64,000 nt of DNA, from NCBI GenBank assembly GCA_026182355.1, contig JAPFBL010000007.1, positions 1,054,001 to 1,118,000 of the forward strand. The letters are read 5' to 3'. The notes beneath the pieces are model-generated. The model was given only the letters and a program-made list of their open reading frames with translations. It did no database searches and was not told the DNA's origin. A program made the position numbers and the translations under genes. This DNA is from Hermatobates lingyangjiaoensis (lineage: Eukaryota > Arthropoda > Insecta > Hemiptera > Hermatobatidae). Below, piece after piece: positions 9,761 through 22,674 of the stretch. Each line of letters starts with the position of its first letter. Positions within the stretch are counted from its first letter, which is position 1.

Positions 9761-12700
9761 ATTAACCTAAAATATAGGTTAATATAGCTATAAAAACTGA
9801 AAATTCATCCTGTAATAATGGATAGCCAGCCTATTATACTTGTTGGATTTGTTTATAGTGACAGGAATTTATTGACAAAAGTCCAATCAAACTGAGTCGT
9901 TTAACTGGATAGTAAAACAAATTTGAAGGGCTTTTAATGTGTTAATATGGTATGTAGGAACATTTAATTCATTAAACTTTAAAAGCAAACACTAATCAAC
10001 CATATATTTTTATGATGCTTCCCAAGGTATGACGGATGGTTGTCTAATAATCTGTTGTAATTAATCTGCATGTTACATCCTTGAACAAAACTTAATGTCG
10101 GATATATAGTGATTCGTGTGCTTAAGAACCCTATTGCCTTTGAGCAATTCTAAAGTATGGGAAAGGTACTTTTTTGTTCTTTATTACAAAACAGCTACTA
10201 ATTAATCCTACTTCTTCGGTGATTAAATGAATTTTAGATTAGATATTGCCTTTTACCAATATTCATGAGCCTTAAATATTGTAAGAGTGATATTACAGCT
10301 AAAAATTACAATCTACCAGTTCTCTCTGAAGTAACGTGATAAGTTTTTAGTAAATAAGCCTACCTATAAGGGATAACATACATATAAGATTAGTAAATCA
10401 ATGGTCAATTCTACAAATTTTGATTATCAATATAAAACACGTTTTCATTATTGAAGGTATTACTCTGGACTGCTATATGGATATTTGATAATATGCCCTC
10501 GAATCTATTAAATTAGGACTAACATGTAGATTTATTAATGCAGGAACTGTATTATGGATTATAACAATGTAATGGAAGATTAATTATGTAATTGTTGGAT
10601 CTAACAAGCTGAAATCGCAACTTAAAGGCGGATTGATGTAAATTTACTGGTTACTCGAAATAATCAAATCTACTTACACAAAGATAGGTATTTGAAATTG
10701 TTATTGTAGGAAGTGCCACGTCCGATGGTACTACCTTTGGGTTTGTTTATGCAATATTTTTATAGATTGTTGAAAGATAATCAATGGACATATCTGGATT
10801 TAAATCCTACTAAGACGGTCCTTAGGTAGATGTCTAAAGCACTTCATTAAAAATATTAAGCTGGAAAGATCAAACATATGAAAATCTTGGAATCTTTTTA
10901 GTTGAAAAGATTGTAACAGATACATCGAGCAATACTACAAACGGAATGTTCTGTAGCAAGGAATTCTTTATAGAACATTGGGAGATCTGAACAACAACTC
11001 TACAGTTTGACTTTACAATATTACTATTACTGCTGCGATAAAATTAATGTTATGGTATGTGCATCGGTGTGTTATCCAAAGATAAATTAAAAAAGATAAG
11101 CATATTAGATACAAACAATTATACAGGCATGCGAATCAAAGAATAACAGGAGAAATTATCACCTGCACTTTCTTCACTATTGAAAAGTTATTAAACGCTT
11201 CCTTTTAAATATTTTATATCAAGAAAAGGCAATTTACAGATTATTAAGATTGATGGCGTTAATGTGACCATATAGATTGTAAAATTCCTGATTTCAAGTA
11301 AGTGGCTCTTGTCTGGTATAGTGATCGGTCCCAAAATTAATAATAAAACCAGTTAAAATAAGTGCACTCTCAGGCGGGCACCTAGACACAAGGAAATAAG
11401 GGGAAACCAGAAAGAAAAGGTTGGTGCCAAATAAACCTGCGGCACAGAACAACAAACCTTCGCATTCGTAACGATGCAATTGAGGAATATATCAAAAGAA
11501 AGCATATAAAAGGTGGTTTGAGAAACGAGGTCTATTTTATTCTAAAAAGTTCATCCCATCTGACTTTACATTTGTAAGAAAATACTGAATATACAAAGAA
11601 ACGATTTAAAAATATATGAAGAATATCTATCCGGAATTGGTCTTCTTCTTAACTCCTACTTATGCAGGGTGTAATAATTAACATCATATGAAGAATGCAA
11701 ACTCTCTGTCAAGAAAATCGGGAATCTTTGATAACATTCTGGCTGAATGCGATGAATTCGCCTTGAAGAGGACAAAGATGACCGAGAAATTTTACGTAAA
11801 ACCAATGACGTATGAGATGGCAGGTCTTTCTCTAGGGACCACTATAAAATTCATTAAATAACTTAATATCTAAAGTTGATTTTAGAAACGAGAGAATGAA
11901 GTCAGAACATTTCAAATTCTTTTAAATCAATGATTTCAATTTTATTAAAACTAATGAAATGACCATGGTCAAATGTAAACCATTGAAATCATTAAACTGA
12001 TCAACTATGTAGGCTTACAATGCCCACATAATCAAGACTATAATCTTATGAACCTTCAGAAAACTGGTGGTCACATGGGTAAAGAAATTACCAAGGTTTA
12101 TAGATGAAAACTGAAAATGAAGGAGGAATAGTGAAAAGAGAAGAGTACTAAGTGAAAAAGTTGAAGATTGAATGCAGAAGTTAGAGAATTAAGAAAGGCA
12201 GAGAACAAATATGAACCCTGATTGCGGTCAGGCGACAAAGACCAAAAGTCCGCCGGAACCAGTGCAAGACAAACATCTGCCAAGGAAATAAAGTATGATG
12301 GGGGTGACATGATCAACTATACCTTCCACCCGCAGTGCATCCCGAGGAAAGTAAGCATTAGTTCCGCTCAGGAACTACAGTTGCAGTTGTATACAAGATA
12401 AATAAGTATTGCAGCATATGTTTGCTAGAATCATGATAATTTAAAGATAGATCAGCAGGTTTATCTGATAAAGCATATCGTCATTCTCGGGTCACTATTT
12501 TATCTTCTCATTTATGTACGAGATACGTATTCAGATACGACGAGATTACGTCGTAGATATGTATTCAGTCCTGATTAAATATATTCACCCACACCTATGA
12601 GCGAACACTTTCCAAAGTTTGCTCATTAAACTATCTAATTACTTTGTTACATGTTTTTTTTTTAATCTAGTAGACTGATTATTGTTGTTTTTGTAATTCA

Positions 12701-13500
12701 TTGCCAGGTGACAAGATGTGTTACTACAACTAATGCATTTTATGAAAGTAAAATTTCAAATGAAGTTGAATTTTGCCTTTTTTTTTTAAAAAAAAAGAGC
12801 ATTATAACTCTCCAGATTACTTCTAACGTAGTATAATGAGTTATTATGTGGTATTTACTCATTGTAGGATAAAAAGCTAATGAAATGGTCTCCACATATA
12901 AAAATTTAATCGTATAACTATCTCCAAGATTACGATTTATCTGTGAGCCAACTGTAAAATACCATTCAAATAGTTCAGGCATTCTCTTTTTTGAATTCCA
13001 ACTCTATTTAACCTATAAGACGGTGCAATCCATAAGCAATAGTATATTTAACAATAATAAATTTAAAGTTTAAGAACTGTTTAAGGTTCTATCCTGAGAA
13101 TGCTCTCATGAAGGACTGAAATCTATTGCTAATTATGTTGGTCTGAGAAACTTGTCTTATGACATATCAAATGTCAATACCCTTCTCATGTATTTATTTA
13201 AATTCTATTCTAAACTTGGTTTTCTAACACATAACAACACAAGTAACATCATCCAAAATCAAAGCGAAATTAAACAAAGTCCCATAAAACTTCTATGTGG
13301 ATTAATGAAAATTAAACTGATTTTATTGCAGAATGCCTCAGACTAGTATTTTATTCTCTTTGCCTTGACATTCCTGGTAGTAAATGAATAAGAGTCACTC
13401 ACTACAACAAGAAGATCCTTAGAGCAAGGAAAAAGATTGAACTTTCTTTCTTACAATTATTTTAGTGTAGTAACCACCCTAAAGGTGGAATGTTGTAAAA

Positions 13501-16500
13501 TAAGCATGTAAAATTAGAGGAAAATATATATCTACACTTAAGGCTGTACAAATAATACAAAGAAGAATAACTTAAAATCACTTATTGATATTTCTGATCA
13601 ATATCGAAGTCTAAAAAAAAATTGTAATGATGAATAGGAATTGTTTTAAAAATATACAATAATCAGCTGGTTAAATACACAAATATATATTTAAGAATAT
13701 ATTTTACAAAATGTTTTACAAAAAAACTGTAAATTATAAAAGTCACTTTGGATATAAAAAATACTTCACCTTATAAAAAATGTTCACAGAAACAAATGGC
13801 ATTTTTTTATTTAAAAAAAAAAATTGCGAATTACAAAAGTCTGGCCATCCAGAGAACTGAAGAGCTCAGAAGTTGAAGGAGTTTGAAAAAGTTTTGTTTT
13901 TTAAGAGACGAGGACTGCAGAGGTGATACGAGGGCGATATGATGACACACTCAGGATTCTCTTTAAACAGGGAGCTTTCTTATCCCTGATGTAATAAATT
14001 GCGAATCCATGCAATCCATCGCCTCATCTCAACGACAAACCATTTTCAATTCCGAACATAAAAATCAATACAACTTCAATTATATAAAAATTGTTATTTT
14101 GTTGATTTATAAGAAACAATTATCAAAGGATATTTTATATTTTAATTTTTTTAACTTTGGTTAAATATTGGTTCATATTAAATAATCCAGAACAAAATAA
14201 AATAATTCAACAATAAATAAAAATAATTTCCACTTGTATATTGAGAAAATATAATTTTAAACTTTTTTTAATATATAGGTACGGATATAAGAGATATTTA
14301 TATATATAATGTATATATATATAAGACATAGGTGATAAGTACAGTACACTCATTTCTCTAAGTGCTTGAAGAAATGCTATGGTAATTATAATGAGTTGCT
14401 TACAATGTCGAAAGTGCACTAAGATAGGAGTGGATAAAATATATTTAGTTTAAATATATTCAGCACACAAAATGTATTACTGTTTAATATGAAGGAAACA
14501 CAATAAAATGTATTTATTAATATTTGAAACAACCAACAGCAACCGTAGAAAACATGAAGACAATATATATAATTTGATAAACAATAAAACCCTCCTAATA
14601 ATTAAAAAATAAAAACAGTAGAAACTATTACTCTTTTAGGATTATATATATATTTTTTTTAATTATTTATTAATATTTCTAAAAAAAATAAACACTGAGG
14701 CAATTTAAAAAAAATAATATAATAAGGCGGCGGTTATGACTTGGGGACCGCAACACGATCTAAATAAAAAAATGTATAAAAACTGGTATCACACCTAGAC
14801 TGAAAAAGCACCAGGGAAAAACAACGAGGGAAAGGGTGGGGTGAACCCTACCACTCCACTCAGGCGCTTCTCCTAATTAAGCTAGTCACTTTAAATAATA
14901 TGATAAAACAATACACATCACAAAGAAAACTGACAACTGCCCACACACTAAAAGAAATATATCTTTTTATATATATAAATCTAACAAACATTTCACTAGA
15001 CGCATTATTAAATTATTTAAAAAAAATTGGAACAGAAAATTCCCTAAAAAACTGGTAACATTACTGATTATTACTAGAATTGTTAATCTGTTGATTGATT
15101 TGCAAATAAATTGAAACTCGAATCAACCATAAAAAGAAAGAAAAAAAACACAATCAAAAAATCAATTTGAAACACAAATAAAGTCACAACTGGTGCTAAA
15201 GAAACAGAAAATGAATCCAATGGAATTGCGAGCTCGAGGCCCCCTCCCCCTCTTAATGAAATGGAGAAATATAGGCGAATGTAGTAGCCTTTCCAACCAA
15301 ACCGGACTAGCTCTCAGAAACAAAAGCGAACGAAAAAAAACACCAAACAGCCGCGATTTATACTAACCGAGCAGTTCTCAACTGCAGCCATCTCTTTACA
15401 AGACAATCTCAAAAGAAAAAGAAACCTTTAAGGTTCACATTATATAATATTTAAGCTCATTTAAGAGGAAAACAGCTTACTTACCCATATTACACTTACA
15501 GTAATAAAGCATTATATATTAGAAAAGAAAAAAAAAAGAAGTTAATATTGATTTTCTAGACAGGTAACAAGTAGGACCTGTTGCCCAATAGCCTAGCCTA
15601 CACTATGTCTATAGTTTAATCTTGTAATCAAGACACCTAACTGCCTATATGCTAATATCTGTGATATTGCCTAATGTACAGACAACTTAAACACTTCCTT
15701 AGGAGACCAAAACATTTATCATTCAGATTAAAAACAAAATAGCGGATCAATTGTTATATAGTGTTTTAATATATGCTTCAATAGGGATACACATTATTAC
15801 ACATTCAATGTGAAATATCTAAATATTAAATCCTAAAAAAGGATATATACTTTCTAATTTGGCTAAACATCAGAAATATAAAAATGGAGCAATTCCTATC
15901 TTATTAATTAATATTTAAAAATAGTCAACCCCTTATTATGAATTAAATTGGGGTACATAAAAAACACCACGGTCAATATAGAAATATCAATTAAAAATAT
16001 TTTGACAATTGGTAATAAATTTCTTTCCATAAAAAATTGGAATTTAAAAGTGTTATAAATATTGTTTAAAAAAAAGTGTAGTCTTCTTGGTTTATTTTTT
16101 TTATTAAAAAAGTGTTCCTTAATTTTTAAAAAATTGTTAGAGCACAATATAACTAATATATATATTATATATATATTATTTTTTATTATCTAAATATGGG
16201 TTTCATCAAAAAAGAGGCTATGAAAAATTTGAGTAAGTCGTATTTATATAAAAAACATGGCAAATCGAATGAAAACCTAATGGGCTAATTGATCTAGAGA
16301 TGAAACAGTAGGGTGCTGCTTCCCTTTTCAGAGGAGTCACACCAGGACCTGTCCATCGAGACTTTCCGTCACCTATCCCACAATTAAGACCTCAGAATCA
16401 ATTAGTCAAACACACACACAAACTCACTTGCTAATTCATCGCTAGATTATTTTTTACCTTTTTTTTTAGATCTTTTTTTTTAATTAAAAAATTACGTGTC

Positions 16501-19500
16501 AACAAAGCGAAACTATTAAGTGAGTAATGACAAAAAAAATGTTGCCATTTAAGTTTAATTTTATTGGGAATTAAAAAAAAATCTATTTACTGAATTCTAT
16601 TCGAAATAATTGAGGGGGGAAAATATACATTTATATAATACCTACATTATTAGTACATTAAATATTTTTTTTTTTTTTTTTTTAGAAAACTATTGGTTAA
16701 GATTTATATAGTTTGGTACATGGCTACGTATCACCAGTCCACGAAATAACTAGAGAAAAACTTGCGATACAATGAGGTGCATTACTTCAGGACATCAAAA
16801 ACAGAAAGGTTATTTTTTAAATATCTTCCCTCACTCCACTGGGTATGTGTAATAATCGTAATAGACATGTAGTAAAATGAACAAATAATAAAAAAATAGG
16901 ATGTCATATATAGAAATTTAAACAGACCTGAGGCCTTTCAACGAGATGCCATTTGATAACAACTCAAGAGTCAAAAAGTTCAACTCAGGTTCTAAATTTC
17001 ATTTTTAATGAATTAGGTGGTAGAATAGTTTCTAATGAAGATTTTATGATTTTTTTTTTATATATTACCAATACTAGATTTCAAAAAGCGTATTTCATCT
17101 ATGTTTTAAAAATGGAAAAGTGAAAATATTGACAGTTGAAATCACATTGGACTAGCAATGGTGAATCTAATATTAAATTCTGTATTTTCCTGTACTAAAC
17201 TTACTTAAAAGGTACTATAAAAAAAAATGGAGAGGCACGTGTTTACTAATTAGTAAATAAGTTCATTAATAGTTAAATTGGAAGTCTACTTATCAATTAT
17301 TGAAACTTATTATCCAATGCATTGCCCATTAATTAGCAAGAAATCCCAAAATTGTTTGTTTACAAACGATTTAATTAATTATAAATAAATTAACTACTTT
17401 CCTCTTCCAAAAACCTCCTTGTAAAGGAGAATAGCGTTAAAAAAAAGGCATTTTCTCAATCAGTTAAAAAACAAATAGCAGTTCTTTATAGAGTAGTGCA
17501 TAGTGAACTATGGTTGTAATAGTAAGTGTCTTTACATATTCTCATTTAAAAATTAAAACAGTCCTACAAAGGTTGCCGCCACTGAAATATGCGACAAACA
17601 ATACACAGACGGGACAAAGAAGTTCTACGCTCTTTGCCACGTTCCCTGTAACTTAGAATGAATATAGACACACTAACACAACTGCAGTAATAATAATAGC
17701 GATATCTTTTAGTGTTCTAATAAATAACCTACCACGGTAGATGATTCAATAAATACAAAGAAATATACACTACAGTATGTGCCCACATATTTTATACACC
17801 TTGATTTAATCTGTCAAGTGTATACAAATAAATCAGAACAGGATGCTTCTGCAGTACGCTGATACACTAAACACAATCACTAATTTTGTATTTCAGTATA
17901 TTTATATACAATACTAAAAAGTATTTTTTGTACCGTACATAAAGAACTGAAACATTATACTGGACCTTTAAAAAAAAAAGCAAAAGCATTACTATAATCA
18001 CTAAACAAAATATAAGTTTTCAGAAATTATGACGATAAAGGAGAATACGTTTTTTTTTTCTAAAATAACAAGAAACACTTGGTTCCAAGTCGAATACCCT
18101 GAGATAAAGATAAAAAGTAGATTTTTAAAAATGATTGAAATGATACATTTATAAGATTAAAGATTAGATTAGACTGCATATTCTATAGATTATTGTTTAA
18201 TCGTGATACTTGCTCCATGAATGGTAGAAGACAGGGTGGACAAGATTAAGAACTTGTTCAGCTGACATGAAGACCCAATTATTCATCCAGTCTCCTGTGA
18301 AACTCTGAAACTACTCACAGTTATTCATGGAGGTTGTAAATATTCCCAGCAAACAGATATAGTTTAACAAATCTTTATAATAAAAGAAAACAGCTACATT
18401 TCAATTAGTTTTATTAAATATACTTCATTAAAGTTAATTTCTGCTTATTTTGTTATAAAATGAGCAAAGAAAATATTTGGAGTTTATAAAGATTTTGATC
18501 CAGAAATAGGACTTTTGATTTCAACTGACGACAATAGGAAATAATGTGGCAAATTTTAAGGGAGAGGAGAGAACCCAACGCAACACTTACATCTAATAAT
18601 AAAATTTGTCAACATTTCAAAAATCTTTTTTTTAGTATCCATTTAAAAAATATTACTACGAAAAATATATAGGATACTAATTAAAAATTTTTTTACCATA
18701 TAGTAAAGAAATAGGGTAACTTCTAAATATCTCAAGAAATGCACTAAAGGTAATCTACAGCTAACAAAAGATACTTGCACTCACCCGATCAAAGTGGTAA
18801 AAAACGTTGATTATATTTGAATATTATAGAGAGAAAATAGTCTAAAACTAAAATTAACATAATCTGGCTTGCTAATTAGTCCTGCTAAGTTCACCAGCTA
18901 AATATTTCTTTTTTAATTTCGATTAATTACTCTGGTTCACTTGAGGGAAACTGCAATGTTTCGAGTATGCAAACTACACTGTAGCCGATTATGAACAACT
19001 TCGTTACTACAAAAATAAACAATCTTTCTTCATTAATTATCAACTATAGCTATAAAATAATTATGATCACAATTAAATTACAGCAATATGGTCATAAACT
19101 GATCAGCAATTTGTTTCTAATATTATCACACGAAAAATAAAAAAAAAACAACAAATATTAACAAAAGGTCGAATGAATTTGGTAGTCAATGGTAGAATCA
19201 GTTGCTTTGGACCTCTGCTAAAGATCGATGAGCCGGTATGGGGGGTGGACACCCACAAAAAGGACATATACGAGGATTGCCAAAGGAAATGATTAATCAA
19301 ATAACAAGTTTTAGGACATAGATAAGATTAAACATTACTGCAATGTTAAACAAAGAAATTTATGTTCTAAATAGATATATTAAGATTGAATCTATTAAGG
19401 AAGTGAAGCGGATAACATCGAGAATTTCATAAAGAGAAAATATGCCGAAATTGACCGAGCATAAAATGAGAAAGGTCGTCACGTGAATGAATTCAATGAA

Positions 19501-19683
19501 GCCATAAAATATAATTGTTAGTTTTCCTCACGACTATATAACAGGTGGTATTCAATTTGACTAGTGAGAGATTTAAATAAAGAGAACAGATAGAGGTGTT
19601 TATTTGGTAGGGCTGGCGGCGAGGGCGGTTGGTGCCCGGGGGGCTCTGCGCAAGTGAGGCTTGGGCCGGCCTCCCGCCTGACT
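13501..19683 (-). other. CPEB 3' flank, probable long 3' UTR
   Basis: This lies directly after the CPEB stop on the minus strand. The stretch has long A/T runs, scattered GC-richer patches (about 14730-14870, 15210-15390, 18195-18330) and none of the foldback or (TA)n-bordered repeats common elsewhere. That contrast suggests transcribed sequence under constraint, and CPEB2-4 genes commonly have long 3' UTRs. No unique poly(A) signal can be chosen because AATAAA on the minus strand is frequent. The 3' end is unknown. Confidence 0.4.
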
Positions 19684-20214
19684 CTATTGGGCGGCGGTGG
19701 AGGCGCGACTGGGGAAGATCTTTTGTCTGCAGGGAGCCTCCTTGACAAGCGGCTTGTGGTGTTCCCAGCCAGGCCTAGCGTGAATCAAGGTCCAGCAAAT
19801 GTTGCAGTAATACTGCAAGCAGGTGACGTGAGCGCAGAAGAAAGGCGCGAAACGCCCAGGACAACGCTGGCCCTGGCATTCGTCGCAGATCTGGTTGTCC
19901 AGGACGTACGGCTTTACTTCAACGCGCTTGTCCACGTCATTGTACTGAAGCTGGACATAATGAGTGCTGACGGCGGCAATGTAGCTCTGCAGGTTAGAGA
20001 AAGCCACCCGGCCGGCGCCCTTGGGGTACTTGAGCTCGGGGTCTGTGTCAATGCCAGCGTAGCAGACGCCTCCGTACAGTCTCTCCATCATAGAAGCCAG
20101 CTCAACTGCCTTTAGAGGCCGAGGAACTCCGCCTACAAACACTGTTTTGCGAGGGTCCAACGGTAAACTGGCATCCAACACGAAGTCTGCATCTGATATT
20201 TTCCATGGCCTTAC
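19684..20214 (-). CDS. orb2: CPEB (CPEB2-4/Orb2 type): RRM2 and ZZ domain, last exon
   Basis: CPEB proteins bind U-rich elements in mRNA 3' UTRs and control poly(A) tail length and translation, for example at synapses and in germ cells. This 176-codon exon opens VRPWKISDADFVLD after a TTTAG acceptor and ends at TAG (19686-19684). RRM2 shows RNP2 TVFVGGVP and RNP1 GAGRVAFSN. The zinc-binding part follows with CDEC, a C..C pair, FFCAHVTCLQYYCNICW and HHKPLVKEA, all in the CPEB2-4 pattern and not the CPEB1 pattern. Vertebrate and fly members end in a short conserved tail after HKPLVKE; here about 16 different residues (rich in S, R, A, Q) follow. GC content is far above the surroundings. Confidence 0.93.
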   Translation of the reverse strand, partial: VRPWKISDADFVLDASLPLDPRKTVFVGGVPRPLKAVELASMMERLYGGVCYAGIDTDPELKYPKGAGRVAFSNLQSYIAAVSTHYVQLQYNDVDKRVEVKPYVLDNQICDECQGQRCPGRFAPFFCAHVTCLQYYCNICWTLIHARPGWEHHKPLVKEAPCRQKIFPSRASTAAQ

Positions 20215-21153
20215 CTAAACAAACATAGTTTACAACTATATATCACCCACAATAATATATAAAAGATTTAATGCAAATTAAAAATTGCACATTACACAAA
20301 TCAAATGTAAGAAAAATGACAAACTTATCGCATAAAGATAATAAACAACAGTTTTGCGAATCTGCTTTCAAGTATAATAAATTTTCATGAAATCTGAAGG
20401 TGAGCCTGATTGATTGAAATTTGTTTACATCTTTTCTGATAGTTACCAGTAAATAATGATCTGACAATATAGACAATGCTATACCCTAATAAGTCTTGTT
20501 GACTTGTTTACAAAATCACGTTTCTCTTTAAACCACTTTCAGCCTAATATAGCTATATACCTAATACAGCCTAATTAACCTTTTCAACATCTAAAATGAA
20601 ATAACTTTACCTCACAACTCACTAACTGTATATATTTTTTTTATCAGGATGTAATTAATAATTAATTAAAAGGTATACTTCATTTAGTATTCCACTTGTG
20701 TCATTTTTGAGTTAATTCAATTATCTTGATCCAATTGTATATTTATAATTCAAGGTATTTATTATCTAAATTATCAACTACTTTTCACTCAATTACTAAT
20801 AATACTCTAATGTAATTTATTATTAGAGTTGAAATTAAATTGTTTCCCTCGTAACGCCGGGTAGATCATCTAGTAATTGCTAAAGCACTATGACAATATA
20901 ATTCATTAAGAACATTCCTCAATTCCTAATTGATAACATACCAGACTATAAGTGCATTAATTCGTTTAACACTTTATTAAACATATATTTATATCATTGT
21001 CGCTATTAGATCTTAGTTTATTTCCATCATTACTCTCAAAAATGCATGATTTCACTATTTATAATTGTAAAAAAAAAGAAATTAAAAAAATATGTTTATA
21101 AAAAATAACTAAAATAAATTTAAGCATAATTTCTAAATGAAAACATAACTTGC
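20215..21153 (-). other. CPEB intron between RRM1 and RRM2, GC-AG type
   Basis: On the minus strand it begins GCAAGT right after CCAG and ends TTTAG before GTAAGG. Joining at these sites gives KPVQ-VRPWKIS, the expected inter-RRM linker. The nearest GT (four bases later) would break the frame. Content is AT-rich with no other gene. Confidence 0.75.
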
Positions 21154-21343
21154 CTGGACGGGCTTGTCTTTGACAGTAGGAGACGATACGCAAATGTATA
21201 GTTTTTCTCCATCTTTGACGCAGAGGTCGATGAGGCGTCTTACAGAGGCCTCCTCGTCATACAGAAGAAAGGCGTAACCCTTAGGAGGGAAGTAGGAGTT
21301 CATTTCAACTTTGTGGGGCCAGTCCACAGCCAAACTTCCAAAT
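21154..21343 (-). CDS. orb2: CPEB (Orb2 type): second half of RRM1
   Basis: 190 bases: one base finishing a split Arg codon, then 63 codons. The product is FGSLAVDWPHKVEMNSYFPP, then the RNP1 motif GYAFLLYD, then a helix and strand through KLYICVSS and TVKDKPVQ. It follows the CPEB2-4 RRM1 almost residue for residue. The acceptor is TTTTTTGCAG. The donor is GC (see the intron entry). The split-codon phase joins exactly to the exon ending at 28402. Confidence 0.92.
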
Positions 21344-22389
21344 CTGCAAAAAACAGTCAGCTTTGATCAATTTGTCCTCTGACTTAATCACATCTAGTAT
21401 TAATTACGTGCGACATGTATTCACTTTGTTGGCAGCTACTACAAAGCATCTGAACTTAATATACCATAAGAAATGAATGCTCTCATAGTATAATATTTTA
21501 TATATACTTTAAAATAACTACAGATCAACCATCACAGAATCATATTCTAAAATAAAATTAACCAGACAAACCAAAGGACGGTAATGGTTTACGTAACACA
21601 CTCCATACTCCAACCTTAAATAGCCTTTCACCGATTAGTCTTTAAAATAGAACAATAAGCTAATAAGGATGACGTTTTCTCAATTAATCAACAATTTAGA
21701 TATCCATATCTAGGAATATTACCAATATCTCACATCAAGCTCATTAATGAATAATTTATACATGTTTTATTTAAAAAAATGAAACATAAAATTAATATTG
21801 TACGGTGGTGTCCAAATTATATTTAAATTAATTTAATAACCATTTAAACAAATCAAATATTTTAATTCCTGCCATTAAACTAAGTTAAGGATATCAAAAA
21901 AAAAAACAATCAACAAAACTAATAGATAATCACATCATTTCGGTAACTTGAAAAATCTTCAGATAACTGTAGATTTCTAAGTGAATGTGTGAGGTGTGCG
22001 TGCGCGTCTGTACACATTCAGCATCAATGCATTCTGAATATGTGTTAGCATACGTAATTAGATGTATTACGAAGAATTCTATAAAGTTAGCAGTAAGTTT
22101 TTATACTGTTTAAATCAATATCAGATACAATAATACAGTCCAAGTGTAGATATAAAGCTTTTTAAGATTTGCTTTTGGTTTAACATTCCCGAATTGATCC
22201 AAAAAAGATTTAGTAAAACGTCGCCATAGATGAAACAGGGACTGCAGCTTCCAAGATATCTTAAGATAATATTTTCCAACCAATAGATATCAAAGGGGGG
22301 TTGTATTCCTCGTTGGAGGTAAACTATTTTAATAAAGCATAATTTTATAATACAGAAAATAAAAAAGTGGAATTGTCTTTTTCTTTTTA

Positions 22390-22674
22390 CTGCACCATGC
22401 AAAAAAACTGCCATTTCCAACAGGTTATTCATGTGAAATTGGATTTACTGCTGTAACTGTTTTGAAGACCAACTGCAATTCAGACTGGAAAAATAATAAT
22501 ATCGACACAAAAAATGTTTTGTCTGCATTAGATAGGTTGTATTTAAAAGAAGATTTAAATATTAGATTGCTACTTAAGGTGCTGCAAATAAAGCATGAAA
22601 TAGAGGAGCAAATAAACATACAGGAAGATTGGAAACTACTACCGAAAGGAAGGTGTCAGAATCCTTTGAAATAA
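22390..22674 (+). pseudogene. hAT-family transposase, C-terminal fragment (ZBED5-like)
   Basis: One open frame with no usable ATG near its start, ending TAA at 22672-22674. It contains LPFPTGYSCEIGFTAVTVLK followed by an L..AL helix and a K-x-K pattern. This matches the hAT dimerisation region, where the family reads F-P-T-x-Y-L-C-E-x-G-F-S-A-x-x-x-x-K-x-K followed by R-x-x-L-x-x-x-L. The rest of the transposase (DNA-binding BED finger and catalytic core) was not found upstream, so this is a dead fragment in a CPEB intron on the opposite strand. Identification is from family memory. Confidence 0.65.

Larger units (their letters stand above)
6811..13500. other. Region between claspin and CPEB 3' ends
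   Basis: AT-rich with no supportable gene. It contains a family B repeat (7991-8143) and an R1 repeat copy (about 9085-9760). A stretch of mixed composition at about 10700-12350 has fragmented reading frames in the plus direction (NPTKTVLR and NLGIFL-like pieces) that faintly recall a decayed reverse transcriptase. I do not call it. Confidence 0.5.

Noticed and set aside
10700..12350. Possible decayed reverse transcriptase
   Set aside because: Only a few short resemblances spread over many stops; not enough to name.
19654..20115. A 153-codon plus-strand frame
   Set aside because: It is the antisense shadow of the CPEB last exon, produced by its high GC content.
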